A stretch of DNA of 64,000 bases from Buttiauxella massiliensis. Lineage in GTDB: Bacteria > Pseudomonadota > Gammaproteobacteria > Enterobacterales > Enterobacteriaceae. A program made the translations under genes and the position numbers. The stretch lies in assembly GCF_902500225.1 (NCBI RefSeq), contig NZ_LR722650.1, positions 1 through 64,000 of the forward strand, given 5' to 3'. Numbering within the stretch: the first letter of the stretch is position 1; every line of letters begins with the position of its first letter. The notes beneath the pieces were generated by a model, which did no database searches, was not told the origin of the DNA, and saw only the letters and a program-made list of their open reading frames with translations. Positions 9,487 to 17,144 of this stretch are shown here, piece after piece.

Positions 9487-10947
9487 TTACAGTAACGGGC
9501 TAAAGAAGTAAAACAGTCGCTCTACCACACGTTGCCACATTGGGCGTTTCAACCACAAGCGTAGATCAACCAGCCGTGAGCGGGAGATATAATCGTCCTG
9601 TACGGCGGCAAGGTCGCTGGCAAAACCGGAGTCGTCGATAACCAGGGTTATCTCGAAATTGAGCCAAAGACTACGCATATCCAAATTAACCGTACCCACC
9701 AGACTGAGTTGCCCATCGACCAGTACGCTCTTGGTATGCAGCAAGCCACCTTCGAACTGATAAATCTTCACGCCAGCTTCCAGCAATTCGGTAAAGAATG
9801 CCCGGCTTGCCCAACCCACCAGTAATGAGTCGTTCTTGCGAGGAACGATAATACTGACGTCCACGCCACGTTGCGCAGCGGTACAAATTGCGTGGAGTAA
9901 ATCGTCGCTCGGCACGAAGTAAGGGGTCGTCATAATTAAATATTCACGCGCGGCATACACGGATGTCAGCAATGCCTGGTGAATCAAATCTTCCGGGAAA
10001 CCTGGGCCTGAAGCAATCGTGTGAATGGTATGACCGCTGGCTTCTTCAAACGGCATAATATTGGCATCTGGCGCGGGAGGTAAAATGCGCTTACCGGTTT
10101 CGATTTCCCAGTCACAGGAATAGACAATCCCCATTGCTGTGGCAACCGGGCCTTCCATACGCGCCATTAAATCGACCCATTGCCCAACGCCTGCATCTTG
10201 TTTAAAGAAGCGTGGGTCGACGAGATTCATACTGCCGGTGTAGGCAATATAATTATCGATCATCACCATTTTGCGGTGCTGGCGTAAATCCATGCGGCGC
10301 AAGAACACACGCATCAAATTAACTTTGAGCGCTTCAACGACTTCCACGCCGGCGTTACGCATCATGTTGGCCCACGGGCTGCGGAAGAAGGCGACGCTAC
10401 CGGCTGAGTCCAGCATTAAACGGCAGTGAATGCCACGGCGAGCCGCAGCCATCAGCGATTCAGCGACTTGATCAGCTAAACCACCGGGTTGCCAGATGTA
10501 GAATACCATCTCGATATTATGACGAGCCAATTGGATATCACGAATCAATGCATGCATCGTTTCATCAGAGGTTGTGAGTAGTTGCAGCTGATTACCTTTG
10601 ACACCGCCAATTCCCTGGCGGCGTTCACATAACTGGAATAACGATGTCGCGACTTCGCTGTTTTCTTCGGCAAAAATATGTTTGCAGCTTTTAAGATCGT
10701 TTAGCCATTTTGCGGTTGATGGCCACATAGCGCGCGCACGTTCGGCACGACGTTTGCCCAGATGCAGCTCACCAAACGAGAGGTAGGCGATTATCCCTAC
10801 CAGAGGAAGAATATAAATAATCAGCAGCCATGCCATGGCCGAAGGAACTGCGCGGCGCTTCATTAAAATTCGCAGCGTTACGCCGGCTATTAGAAGCCAA
10901 TAACCTAAAATGATCAGCCAACTAACAACTGTATAGAAGGTTGTCAT
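9487..10947 (-). CDS. clsA: Cardiolipin synthase A
   Basis: ClsA joins two phosphatidylglycerol molecules to make cardiolipin and glycerol at the inner membrane. The 486 residues equal the E. coli length. Two N-terminal membrane helices ([20 protein letters not shown] and a second near residue 40) precede two phospholipase-D domains, each with an HKD motif: HRKMVMID near residue 224 and HTKSVLVD near residue 404. AAGGA stands before the ATG. Downstream yciU is on the same strand. Confidence 0.97.
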   Translation of the reverse strand: MTTFYTVVSWLIILGYWLLIAGVTLRILMKRRAVPSAMAWLLIIYILPLVGIIAYLSFGELHLGKRRAERARAMWPSTAKWLNDLKSCKHIFAEENSEVATSLFQLCERRQGIGGVKGNQLQLLTTSDETMHALIRDIQLARHNIEMVFYIWQPGGLADQVAESLMAAARRGIHCRLMLDSAGSVAFFRSPWANMMRNAGVEVVEALKVNLMRVFLRRMDLRQHRKMVMIDNYIAYTGSMNLVDPRFFKQDAGVGQWVDLMARMEGPVATAMGIVYSCDWEIETGKRILPPAPDANIMPFEEASGHTIHTIASGPGFPEDLIHQALLTSVYAAREYLIMTTPYFVPSDDLLHAICTAAQRGVDVSIIVPRKNDSLLVGWASRAFFTELLEAGVKIYQFEGGLLHTKSVLVDGQLSLVGTVNLDMRSLWLNFEITLVIDDSGFASDLAAVQDDYISRSRLVDLRLWLKRPMWQRVVERLFYFFSPLL

Positions 10948-11092
10948 AGTTCAAAAATCCTTTAGAAACCGTATGCTTTTGAGTTTACGCACAACCGCCA
11001 GATGTTGACACTAAAACTAATCGTAAAACGTCTGGTCTGGCGTGAAGAAGACACTATAATGGCGCGTCTTACATGCAACCTGAGTCGTAAAA

Positions 11093-11275
11093 ATGAGGCG
11101 TAGTAGAACTGAGGTCGGACGTTGGCGTATGCTTCGTCAGACACAACGGCGCAGATCGCGTTGGCTGGAAGGTCAGTCGCGCCGCAATATGCGCATTCAC
11201 GCCATCAGAAAGTGCCAGACAAACCGCCAGCGTAACTCCTTGCTGTTTGCCATTCACGATCAATGGGCGTCGTAA
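11093..11275 (+). CDS. yciY: Small basic protein YciY
   Basis: A 60-residue, strongly basic protein that aligns over nearly its whole length with E. coli YciY (57 residues), sharing RSRTEVGRWRM, RRKSRWLEGQSRRNMRIH and the RNSLLFAI ending. The function is unknown. Conservation between genera supports it being a real gene despite its small size. It is divergent from clsA, and a TATAAT hexamer at 11055-11060 may be its -10 box, with no clear -35. Confidence 0.8.
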   Translation: MRRSRTEVGRWRMLRQTQRRRSRWLEGQSRRNMRIHAIRKCQTNRQRNSLLFAIHDQWAS

Positions 11276-11301
11276 AGAAAAGGGCACCGCTTGCGGTGCC
11301 C
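11276..11301 (-). terminator. Intrinsic terminator, reverse strand
   Basis: Nine-base stem GGGCACCGC/GCGGTGCCC with a two-base loop; read on the reverse strand it is followed by TTTTCTTT, so it best serves the small membrane-protein gene ending at 11333. It starts immediately after the yciY stop codon and may also end that transcript. Confidence 0.75.
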
Positions 11302-11332
11302 AGTATCTTCAAAATCTTCTGAAACTTCGGTC

Positions 11333-11488
11333 TTACGAGAAATGCATTGCCAGTAAAATAATCAGCACTGTGACCGATGCCGCCGCGACAATCACCAAGG
11401 GATGTTTGGCAAGCCAGGCGTTCCAGCGTGCTTCCTGATTACCCACAGATTGCTTGTGGCGCTCATAAGACTCATCAAACAAATCCAT
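11333..11488 (-). CDS. Small single-span membrane protein (51 aa), unrecognised
   Basis: A reverse-strand frame of 51 residues starting MDLFDESYERHKQSVGNQEA. An acidic/basic N-terminal half (about residues 1-28) is followed by one hydrophobic helix (HPLVIVAAASVTVLIILLAM) and a short tail HFS. The ATG has AGGAAA five to six bases upstream, and a strong intrinsic terminator follows the stop at 30 bases. It lies 42 bases downstream of yciI on the same strand and is likely cotranscribed. I do not recognise the family; the predicted topology is N-in or N-out single span, not determinable here. Confidence 0.62.
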   Translation of the reverse strand: MDLFDESYERHKQSVGNQEARWNAWLAKHPLVIVAAASVTVLIILLAMHFS

Positions 11489-11530
11489 AAAAATTTCCTG
11501 ATAACTTCATTCACCGTACGAATAGTAGAA

Positions 11531-11827
11531 TCAGAATACCTTCTTGAATGGCTTGATTGCTACCTGTTTATAGACACCCGCCGCAATGTAAGGATCTGCT
11601 TCAGCCCAGGCTTGGGCATCTTCAAGAGATGCAAACTCAGCAATCACCGTTGAACCGGTAAAACCCGCTGCACCAGGATCATTACTGTCGACGGCAGGCA
11701 TAGGCCCGGCAGTTAACAGGCGGCCTTCATCGCGTAAAAGTTGTAGACGGGCCAGGTGGGCAGGGCGCACAGCCGTGCGTTTTTCGAGAGAGTCGGCATT
11801 ATCTTCCGCATAAATGACATACAGCAC
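11531..11827 (-). CDS. yciI: YciI-family protein
   Basis: The 98-residue product matches E. coli YciI in length and sequence ([42 protein letters not shown]). The family has a ferredoxin-like alpha/beta fold with a conserved His/Asp pair suggesting an enzyme, but its substrate is unknown. I chose the GTG at 11827 because AAGGAG lies eight bases upstream and it reproduces the E. coli N-terminus; the frame extends three codons further to another GTG that overlaps the Shine-Dalgarno. It is divergent from tonB. Confidence 0.92.
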   Translation of the reverse strand: MLYVIYAEDNADSLEKRTAVRPAHLARLQLLRDEGRLLTAGPMPAVDSNDPGAAGFTGSTVIAEFASLEDAQAWAEADPYIAAGVYKQVAIKPFKKVF

Positions 11828-11993
11828 GTGCAGCACTCCTTATAGATATGAGGTTTGTAAAACACGGTAAGTGAATGGCGCTAAGACTGCAACTTGAAAT
11901 CTGTTGCGTATTAACAAGATGTTAAATCACTACGTTGAATGTGGGAAAATCCAGCGCCTGGCAGGAAAATGAGCGACTTTGTTCGATGCGTTG

Positions 11994-12023
11994 TTGAATA
12001 TGATTGCTATTTGCATTTAAAAT
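11994..12023 (+). promoter_or_regulatory. tonB promoter with Fur-box-like sequence
   Basis: TTGAAT (11994-11999) and TAAAAT (12018-12023) are spaced by 18 bases and form a plausible sigma-70 promoter. The spacer segment GATTGCTATTTGCATTTAA reproduces the Fur-regulated tonB promoter of E. coli as I remember it and is a degenerate Fur box. This predicts iron repression of tonB. Confidence 0.65.
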
Positions 12024-12061
12024 TGACGCCTGTTTAAGAGACCTAAGACATTATGACGTCA

Positions 12062-12787
12062 ATGACCCTTGATTTACCTCGCCGCCGCTTTCCGTGGCCG
12101 ACCGCACTCTCTGTCGTACTTCATGGTGCTATTGTCGCGGCGGCTCTCTATACCTCGGTACATCATCAGGTTGTTGAGTTGCCAGCACCTGCGCAGCCTA
12201 TCAGTATCACCATGGTGACTCCGGCTGAGCTTGAACCACCGCAACCTGAAGTTGTTCAGCCACCGCCAGAGCCGGTAGCCGAACCTGAGCCTGAACCGAT
12301 CCCTGAGCCGCCAAAAGAGGCGCCAGTTGTCATTCATAAGCCAGAGCCGAAACCAAAACCTAAGCCAAAACCGAAGCCGGTGAAAAAGGTTGAAGAGCCG
12401 AAGCGCGAAGTAAGGCCGGTTGAACCACGTCCGAGCGCGCCGGTAACTAACACCGCACCCGCACGTCCCGCACCGGTTGCAAACACTGCGCCTGTTGCCT
12501 CAGCAGCACCAGTTGCCACAGGGCCGCGCGCGCTGAGCCGCAATTCGCCACAGTATCCTGCGCGCGCACATGCGCTGCGTATTGAAGGCAAGGTACGTGT
12601 GAAGTTTGATGTTGCTGCGGATGGTAGCGTGAGCAATGTGACGATTCTTTCCGCGACACCGGCCAATATGTTCGAACGCGAAGTGAAACTGGCGATGAAA
12701 AAATGGCGCTACGAAAGCGGCAAGCCAGGGCAAGGTATGATTGTCAACGTGGTGTTCAAGATCAACGGCGGCGCGACGATGGAGTAA
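12062..12787 (+). CDS. tonB: TonB energy-transducing protein
   Basis: TonB links the ExbB-ExbD proton-motive complex to outer-membrane receptors. The product has an N-terminal anchor helix ([20 protein letters not shown], with the SHLS-type His), a long proline-rich periplasmic spacer with Glu-Pro and Lys-Pro repeats (roughly residues 60-120), and the C-terminal domain with [10 protein letters not shown] and the NVVFKING ending. Length 241 residues against 239 in E. coli. The start at 12062 follows E. coli; an ATG three codons upstream (12053) is equally readable, and neither has a strong Shine-Dalgarno. The adjacent pqqU product is one of its clients. Confidence 0.95.
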   Translation: MTLDLPRRRFPWPTALSVVLHGAIVAAALYTSVHHQVVELPAPAQPISITMVTPAELEPPQPEVVQPPPEPVAEPEPEPIPEPPKEAPVVIHKPEPKPKPKPKPKPVKKVEEPKREVRPVEPRPSAPVTNTAPARPAPVANTAPVASAAPVATGPRALSRNSPQYPARAHALRIEGKVRVKFDVAADGSVSNVTILSATPANMFEREVKLAMKKWRYESGKPGQGMIVNVVFKINGGATME

Positions 12788-12805
12788 TCCATCCCCTGTA
12801 CCAAA

Positions 12806-12839
12806 TAAAAACGGAACCTGATGAGGTTCCGTTTTTTTA
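12806..12839. terminator. Bidirectional terminator between tonB and pqqU
   Basis: Stem ACGGAACCT/AGGTTCCGT with loop GATG, flanked by an A-run on the left and seven T residues on the right, so it can terminate the convergent tonB and pqqU transcripts. Confidence 0.9.
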
Positions 12840-12842
12840 TGC

Positions 12843-14963
12843 TTAAAGGAATGTGTAACTCAGGTTCACCCCCACACCATAATTTCGCCCCGATGCGGGC
12901 TCGTAGTAGCGACCATTACTTTCGTTAACAATAACGGAACCGACATACTTGCGATCGAACAGGTTATCGACGCGTCCCCAAATATCCAATAACCAGCTTT
13001 CCTGAATCCGCAGTTTATAACCGCTATTGAGTGAGGCGACCGTGTAAGCCGGTGCTTTCGCAGTATTTTCATCATTGGCCTGAATATCACTCATATAACG
13101 CACGTCGGCTCCTGCATAGAATCCCTCTGGCGGTGCGTATTCAAGCGAAGCGTATCCCATATTACGCGCGATGCCCGGAATACGATTACCCTCGCAGTTG
13201 TCATCACCACATGCGTTGCTGCGATAGGTTGCATCGAGATAAGTCCATGCCATTTTTACGCGCCAGTCGTAGCCAAGTTGGCTATCTGCAGAGAGTTCCA
13301 CCCCACGGCGGCGGGTTTCACCGGCGTTTTTGTAGGTTGTGCGCCCACCACTGCTTTGGTCTGCAACAATTTCATCATCGGTATCTGTCTGGAAGAGTGC
13401 TGCAGCAAACAAACTATTGCCGACGCGCGTTTTACTGCCGATTTCCACGGTATCGCTGGTGGATGGTTTTAATCCAAAATTCAAACCTGACTGGCCGTTA
13501 TCACGATACGAGAGTTCGTTGATGGTCGGCGTTTCAAAACCACGGCCTGCCGAGGTGTAAATGTTCCAGGCATCGGTCACGGCGTATTTCAACGCGGCGG
13601 CAGGTAGCCATTTGTGATAGCTCGCATCGCCGCTGTCATCGCCATTTTTACCGCTGATGTACTGATCGTTCGAGTCAAACCAGACCGAGCTGAAACGCAC
13701 ACCTGCATCGAGGCCGAGTTTATCGGTGAGTTGCCAGGCAGTTTGCAGATAGGGGTCAACGTTCCACATCAGGTTACGTTCGTCACGGCGAAGGTCGCCT
13801 TTTTCGCCTAAAGCGGTGGTGCCGTTTTCTACCACAAAGTTTTCATACCCTTTGCGCTTTTCCGACATGGTTTCGTAATCAAGCCCGGTGGTAAACGTTA
13901 CCGGCACAGATAGAAGATTGCCTCGATGTGTCCAGCGAGAATCTATCCCTTGGTAATGGCGTGAAAGTTCAATCACGCCACCTGGATGTGTTGGGTTTAA
14001 CTGAGGGGCCACGGGAATTGACTGATATTGCGTAGTTTCGCGCACCCCTGCATAGGTCATGACACTTAAATCATCATTGGCGGTTAACTGCCTGTCATAG
14101 CGCAGGCCAGCCTGAGTCTGTTTAGTGGTCTTGCGGGTATTGTACTGTTCGGCACGAGGGGCCTGAGTCGGGTCATTGCGCCATTCCTGCTCGGTTAACC
14201 CGCCAGGATCGTTAGCATCAATATCTACGCTGTTGAGCAGTAGTGTTAATTTGCTTGCTTCATTGAGACGCACACCCAGTTTGGCATTACCGAGATTCTT
14301 TTGGGCGCTGCTGTGGTCGCGATAGCCATGAGTGGTAAAGCGTGAAGCTGATACGGCGTAATCGACATCGCCAGCCTGCGTACCATCACCCGTGGAACCG
14401 GTTGCTTTAATACTGTTACGCCAGCTTCCAAAGCTGCCGTAATAGCTGCTCGCTTCAAAAGTTGGCGGCTGTGTACCCGTTGTTGTGCTGACATTAATCA
14501 CGCCACCCGATGCGTTGCCATAAAGTGCCGAGAAGGGGCCCCGTAACACTTCAATACTTTCTACGCTGTTAATATCGATATTCGAGGTTTGGCCCTGGCC
14601 ATCAGGCATGGTAGCGGGAATACCATCGACATACATTCTTATGCCGCGCACACCATAGGTGGAGCGAGAACCAAATCCGCGCACCGAAAGCTGTAAATCT
14701 TGCGCATAGTTCTGGCGATTCTGAACTTGCAGACCCGGTACGCTGCTAAGGCTTTCTGAAAGATTAACGCGTGGTGCCGCCTGGCGCATATCGTCGCCAT
14801 TGACGACACTCACTGCCGCTGGTGTATCCAGCTCGGAAATCGTGCCTTGTGTTGCGGTAACGACCATCGTCTCTTCGGCGGCAAGTACCGGAAGGGCAAA
14901 AGACGAAAGGGCCGGGACTAATATCAGTGGCAGGGAGATCTTTCCATGGTGCACAATTTTCAT
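12843..14963 (-). CDS. pqqU: TonB-dependent outer-membrane receptor PqqU (YncD), PQQ uptake
   Basis: A 706-residue TonB-dependent receptor that aligns with E. coli YncD, now called PqqU, which imports the cofactor pyrroloquinoline quinone. It has a signal peptide (cleavage near LPVLA-AEE), a TonB box-like ETMVVTA, a plug domain (RVNLSESLSSVPGLQVQNRQ, VEVLRGPFSALYGNASGG-type segment) and a 22-strand barrel ending GVGVNLSYTFL with terminal phenylalanine-type signature. Extended identity includes GRGFETPTINELSYRDNGQS and NLFDRKYVGSVIVNESNGRY. In E. coli yncD lies near ansP and far from tonB; here it is convergent with tonB. Confidence 0.92.
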   Translation of the reverse strand: MKIVHHGKISLPLILVPALSSFALPVLAAEETMVVTATQGTISELDTPAAVSVVNGDDMRQAAPRVNLSESLSSVPGLQVQNRQNYAQDLQLSVRGFGSRSTYGVRGIRMYVDGIPATMPDGQGQTSNIDINSVESIEVLRGPFSALYGNASGGVINVSTTTGTQPPTFEASSYYGSFGSWRNSIKATGSTGDGTQAGDVDYAVSASRFTTHGYRDHSSAQKNLGNAKLGVRLNEASKLTLLLNSVDIDANDPGGLTEQEWRNDPTQAPRAEQYNTRKTTKQTQAGLRYDRQLTANDDLSVMTYAGVRETTQYQSIPVAPQLNPTHPGGVIELSRHYQGIDSRWTHRGNLLSVPVTFTTGLDYETMSEKRKGYENFVVENGTTALGEKGDLRRDERNLMWNVDPYLQTAWQLTDKLGLDAGVRFSSVWFDSNDQYISGKNGDDSGDASYHKWLPAAALKYAVTDAWNIYTSAGRGFETPTINELSYRDNGQSGLNFGLKPSTSDTVEIGSKTRVGNSLFAAALFQTDTDDEIVADQSSGGRTTYKNAGETRRRGVELSADSQLGYDWRVKMAWTYLDATYRSNACGDDNCEGNRIPGIARNMGYASLEYAPPEGFYAGADVRYMSDIQANDENTAKAPAYTVASLNSGYKLRIQESWLLDIWGRVDNLFDRKYVGSVIVNESNGRYYEPASGRNYGVGVNLSYTFL

Positions 14964-15170
14964 CAGACATTTTCACAGGTGGGAGCATTTTACGTTCCGG
15001 ACGAACCATCTGGAACATTCAAGAGGGTATGTTAATACTTGTGATGAATGTTTGAAAAGTGTTAACGGCACATAACGTTAATGCAAGTTTTTATGAGCGA
15101 AAGTGTTTTGTGAGGATTTCCGCGGCGGAAGGAGTGATTTTTCCAGAGTGAAAAAATATTTTCATATTCC

Positions 15171-15200
15171 TGCATCCAGTTCATTTCCTCGTACGTATAT
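15171..15200 (+). promoter_or_regulatory. Candidate ECF-sigma promoter upstream of the fasciclin gene
   Basis: TGCATCC (15171-15177) and CGTATAT (15194-15200) are separated by 16 bases. This spacing and the ATCC / CGTA elements resemble promoters of group-ECF sigma factors that recognise TGATCC or CCATCC type -35 sequences. It lies 48 bases upstream of the fasciclin start codon. No good sigma-70 hexamer pair overlaps it. The assignment to the ECF factor encoded downstream is inference. Confidence 0.45.
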
Positions 15201-15247
15201 CAGAGTGTGAGCCAACAACGTGCTCCTGACTCAATGAGGAAATAACC

Positions 15248-15808
15248 ATGAACAGAATCCTTACTGCTGCTATCTCTACATCATTACTCTTTAGTGCCGC
15301 CAGCATAGCTGCCATGATGTCAGACTCCGTGATGGTGGGCGGCGCTGCGATGTATCCTTCAAAAAACATCGTAGAAAATGCGCTCAACTCTAAAGACCAC
15401 ACAACCCTGGTTGCCGCGGTAAAAGCTGCGGGTCTGGTCGACACATTGCAGGGAACAGGACCATTTACTGTGTTCGCACCAACTAATGCAGCATTTGCAA
15501 AACTGCCCGCAGGGACCGTTGAGAATCTGGTGAAACCGGAAAACAAAGCGGTACTGACCAACATCCTGACTTATCACGTCGTGGCAGGAAAATACGACAT
15601 GAAGCAGCTTGAGAAAAAAATTAAAGAGGGTGGCGGCCATGCGGAGTTGAAAACCGTGAACGGGCAACCTTTATGGGTAATGAGTAACGGCCCGCATAAC
15701 ATCCAGTTGAAAGATGCTCAGGGAAATATCGCGAATATCAGTACTTATGACGTAAATCAGAAAAACGGTGTAATTGACGTTATTGATACTGTCCTGATGC
15801 CTAAATAA
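15248..15808 (+). CDS. Secreted fasciclin-domain (FAS1) protein
   Basis: The 186-residue product has a Sec signal peptide (MNRILTAAISTSLLFSAASI, cleavage near residue 22) and one FAS1 domain over about residues 40-185. The H1 and H2 hallmarks are visible: GPFTVFAPTNAAFAKLP and the ILTYHVVAGKYD segment, ending NGVIDVIDTVLMPK. FAS1 domains usually mediate adhesion or ligand binding at the cell surface or in the periplasm. AATGAGGAAATAACC precedes the ATG. The ECF sigma gene follows after 65 bases and is probably cotranscribed. Confidence 0.88.
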   Translation: MNRILTAAISTSLLFSAASIAAMMSDSVMVGGAAMYPSKNIVENALNSKDHTTLVAAVKAAGLVDTLQGTGPFTVFAPTNAAFAKLPAGTVENLVKPENKAVLTNILTYHVVAGKYDMKQLEKKIKEGGGHAELKTVNGQPLWVMSNGPHNIQLKDAQGNIANISTYDVNQKNGVIDVIDTVLMPK

Positions 15809-15873
15809 ATCCTGTCTATACTCGGTGTGAGTGAGCGCGGCCTGCGTCCACTCACACCTCAATCAGGGCAGAT

Positions 15874-16428
15874 ATGGACAATAAGCAGGTTCAACAACAG
15901 GTAGTGCTGGTTCAGGCGATTGCGGGTGGCGATCGTGGAGCCTTTGAACAACTTTATCGCCAGACGTCACCGATGCTTTTCCCGGTAGCGTTACGTATGT
16001 TGCGCCGCTCATCATGGGCCGAAGAAGTTCTGCATGACAGTTTTCTTGCCGTCTGGAATCGCGCTGCAACTTATGATCCTGCCTCTAGCTCCCCGATGAC
16101 CTGGCTTACGCATATTGTACGCAATCGTTGTATCGATTGGCTAAGAAGTGGCGCCGCTCGTAGTAGTGAACTGGAAGATGAACTGAATGAATATACGCCA
16201 GTAACGAGTTATCAAAATGAAGATAGCCAGCACGATGATAAGCAGGTCGACAAACTCACACTATGCCTTGCTCATCTGCCGCCAGAACAACGGCAAAGCG
16301 TGGTACTGGCCTACTATCAGGGGATGTCGCATAGCGAAATTGCGACCTGGTTGCATCAACCGCTTGGTACAGTAAAAAGTTGGGTGCGCCGGGCTCTGGA
16401 CCACCTTAAGGACTGCGTAGGATTATGA
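15874..16428 (+). CDS. ECF-type RNA polymerase sigma factor (SigK-like by context)
   Basis: A 184-residue sigma-70 family protein with only region 2 (about 25-95: FEQLYRQTSPMLFPVALRML and the PMTWLTHIVRNRCIDWLR -10 recognition helix) and region 4 (about 125-180: LPPEQRQSVVLAYYQGMSHS, TVKSWVRRALDHLK). This is the ECF layout. Its stop overlaps the start of the anti-sigma gene by four bases (ATGA), the usual arrangement for a coupled sigma/anti-sigma pair. With a RskA partner and an upstream fasciclin gene it parallels mycobacterial SigK; orthology is not claimed. Confidence 0.9.
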   Translation: MDNKQVQQQVVLVQAIAGGDRGAFEQLYRQTSPMLFPVALRMLRRSSWAEEVLHDSFLAVWNRAATYDPASSSPMTWLTHIVRNRCIDWLRSGAARSSELEDELNEYTPVTSYQNEDSQHDDKQVDKLTLCLAHLPPEQRQSVVLAYYQGMSHSEIATWLHQPLGTVKSWVRRALDHLKDCVGL

Positions 16429-17078
16429 AAAGCAGACACGATATCGACAGCGCATTGAGCGCGCAGTATGCCCTGGGCACCCTGCGTGGTAATGCGCGTC
16501 TGCGTTTCGAAAAACGCCTTGCGCAGGAACAAGAGTTGGCACAGCAACTTGGTCGTTGGCAAACCTTGCTGGCACCATTTGAAAACAATACACAGCAACA
16601 GATTCCGCCAGAACGGGTATGGAAAAAAATACAGCTCAGCTTACCGCCGCAAAGACCTACGTCATTGTGGAACTGGAATTACCTGGGATGGGCGCTGGCA
16701 GCCGGACTCGCCGCGGTTATTCTGGTGCCGTATTTCGCGAACCGCTCACCCGATCTCGCACCGCTGGTGGTGTTAAACAGTAGCGATACAACCAAAGGTC
16801 AATGGGTTGTCAGTGCTGACAGTGAACGTAAAACGCTCCAGTTGGTTCCGGTTCAGCCTCGCGCCATTGCGGCCAATAACAGCTTGCAGTTATGGGCGAT
16901 ACCTTCAGGTGCAAAACCGATTTCACTTGGCTTAGTGAATGCCAGTGAACCTACGCAACTTACTGCAACCAATGTGGCTTTATCTCCAGGCACGACGATT
17001 GCAATCAGCCTCGAACCGCAAGGTGGTTCTCCAACGGGGCAACCGACCGGGCCAGTCATATTTAGCGGGACATTGTAA
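16425..17078 (+). CDS. RskA-family membrane anti-sigma factor
   Basis: The 217-residue protein has an N-terminal cytoplasmic anti-sigma domain of the non-zinc type (YALGTLRGNARLRFEKRLAQ, near residues 15-34), a transmembrane helix at about 84-104 (YLGWALAAGLAAVILVPYFA), and the extracytoplasmic RskA domain with its signature LQLWAIPSGAKPISLGLV and GGSPTGQPTGPVIFSG. Such proteins hold their ECF sigma factor at the membrane until the periplasmic domain is cleaved or altered by a signal. Start overlaps the sigma stop; a terminator lies nine bases after its stop. Confidence 0.9.
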   Translation: MKSRHDIDSALSAQYALGTLRGNARLRFEKRLAQEQELAQQLGRWQTLLAPFENNTQQQIPPERVWKKIQLSLPPQRPTSLWNWNYLGWALAAGLAAVILVPYFANRSPDLAPLVVLNSSDTTKGQWVVSADSERKTLQLVPVQPRAIAANNSLQLWAIPSGAKPISLGLVNASEPTQLTATNVALSPGTTIAISLEPQGGSPTGQPTGPVIFSGTL

Positions 17079-17086
17079 AGAGCAGC

Positions 17087-17115
17087 AAAAAGGGCAGAAA
17101 ATATTCTGCCCTTTA
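17087..17115. terminator. Bidirectional terminator between rskA-like gene and ansP
   Basis: Stem AGGGCAGAA/TTCTGCCCT with loop AATA, preceded by AAAAA and followed by TTTAT. Suits both the forward sigma operon and the reverse ansP transcript. Confidence 0.82.
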
Positions 17116-17144
17116 TCGCTACGAAACACTGGCTCAGTATGGGT

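Noticed and set aside
12300-12400. Tandem repeat in tonB
   Set aside because: The Pro-Glu and Lys-Pro codon repeats are the normal rigid spacer of TonB, not a mobile or regulatory repeat.
13031-13522. 163-codon frame opposite pqqU
   Set aside because: It is antisense to a well-conserved receptor, has no ribosome site, and its sequence is Cys/His/Arg-rich in the way antisense frames of barrel genes usually are.
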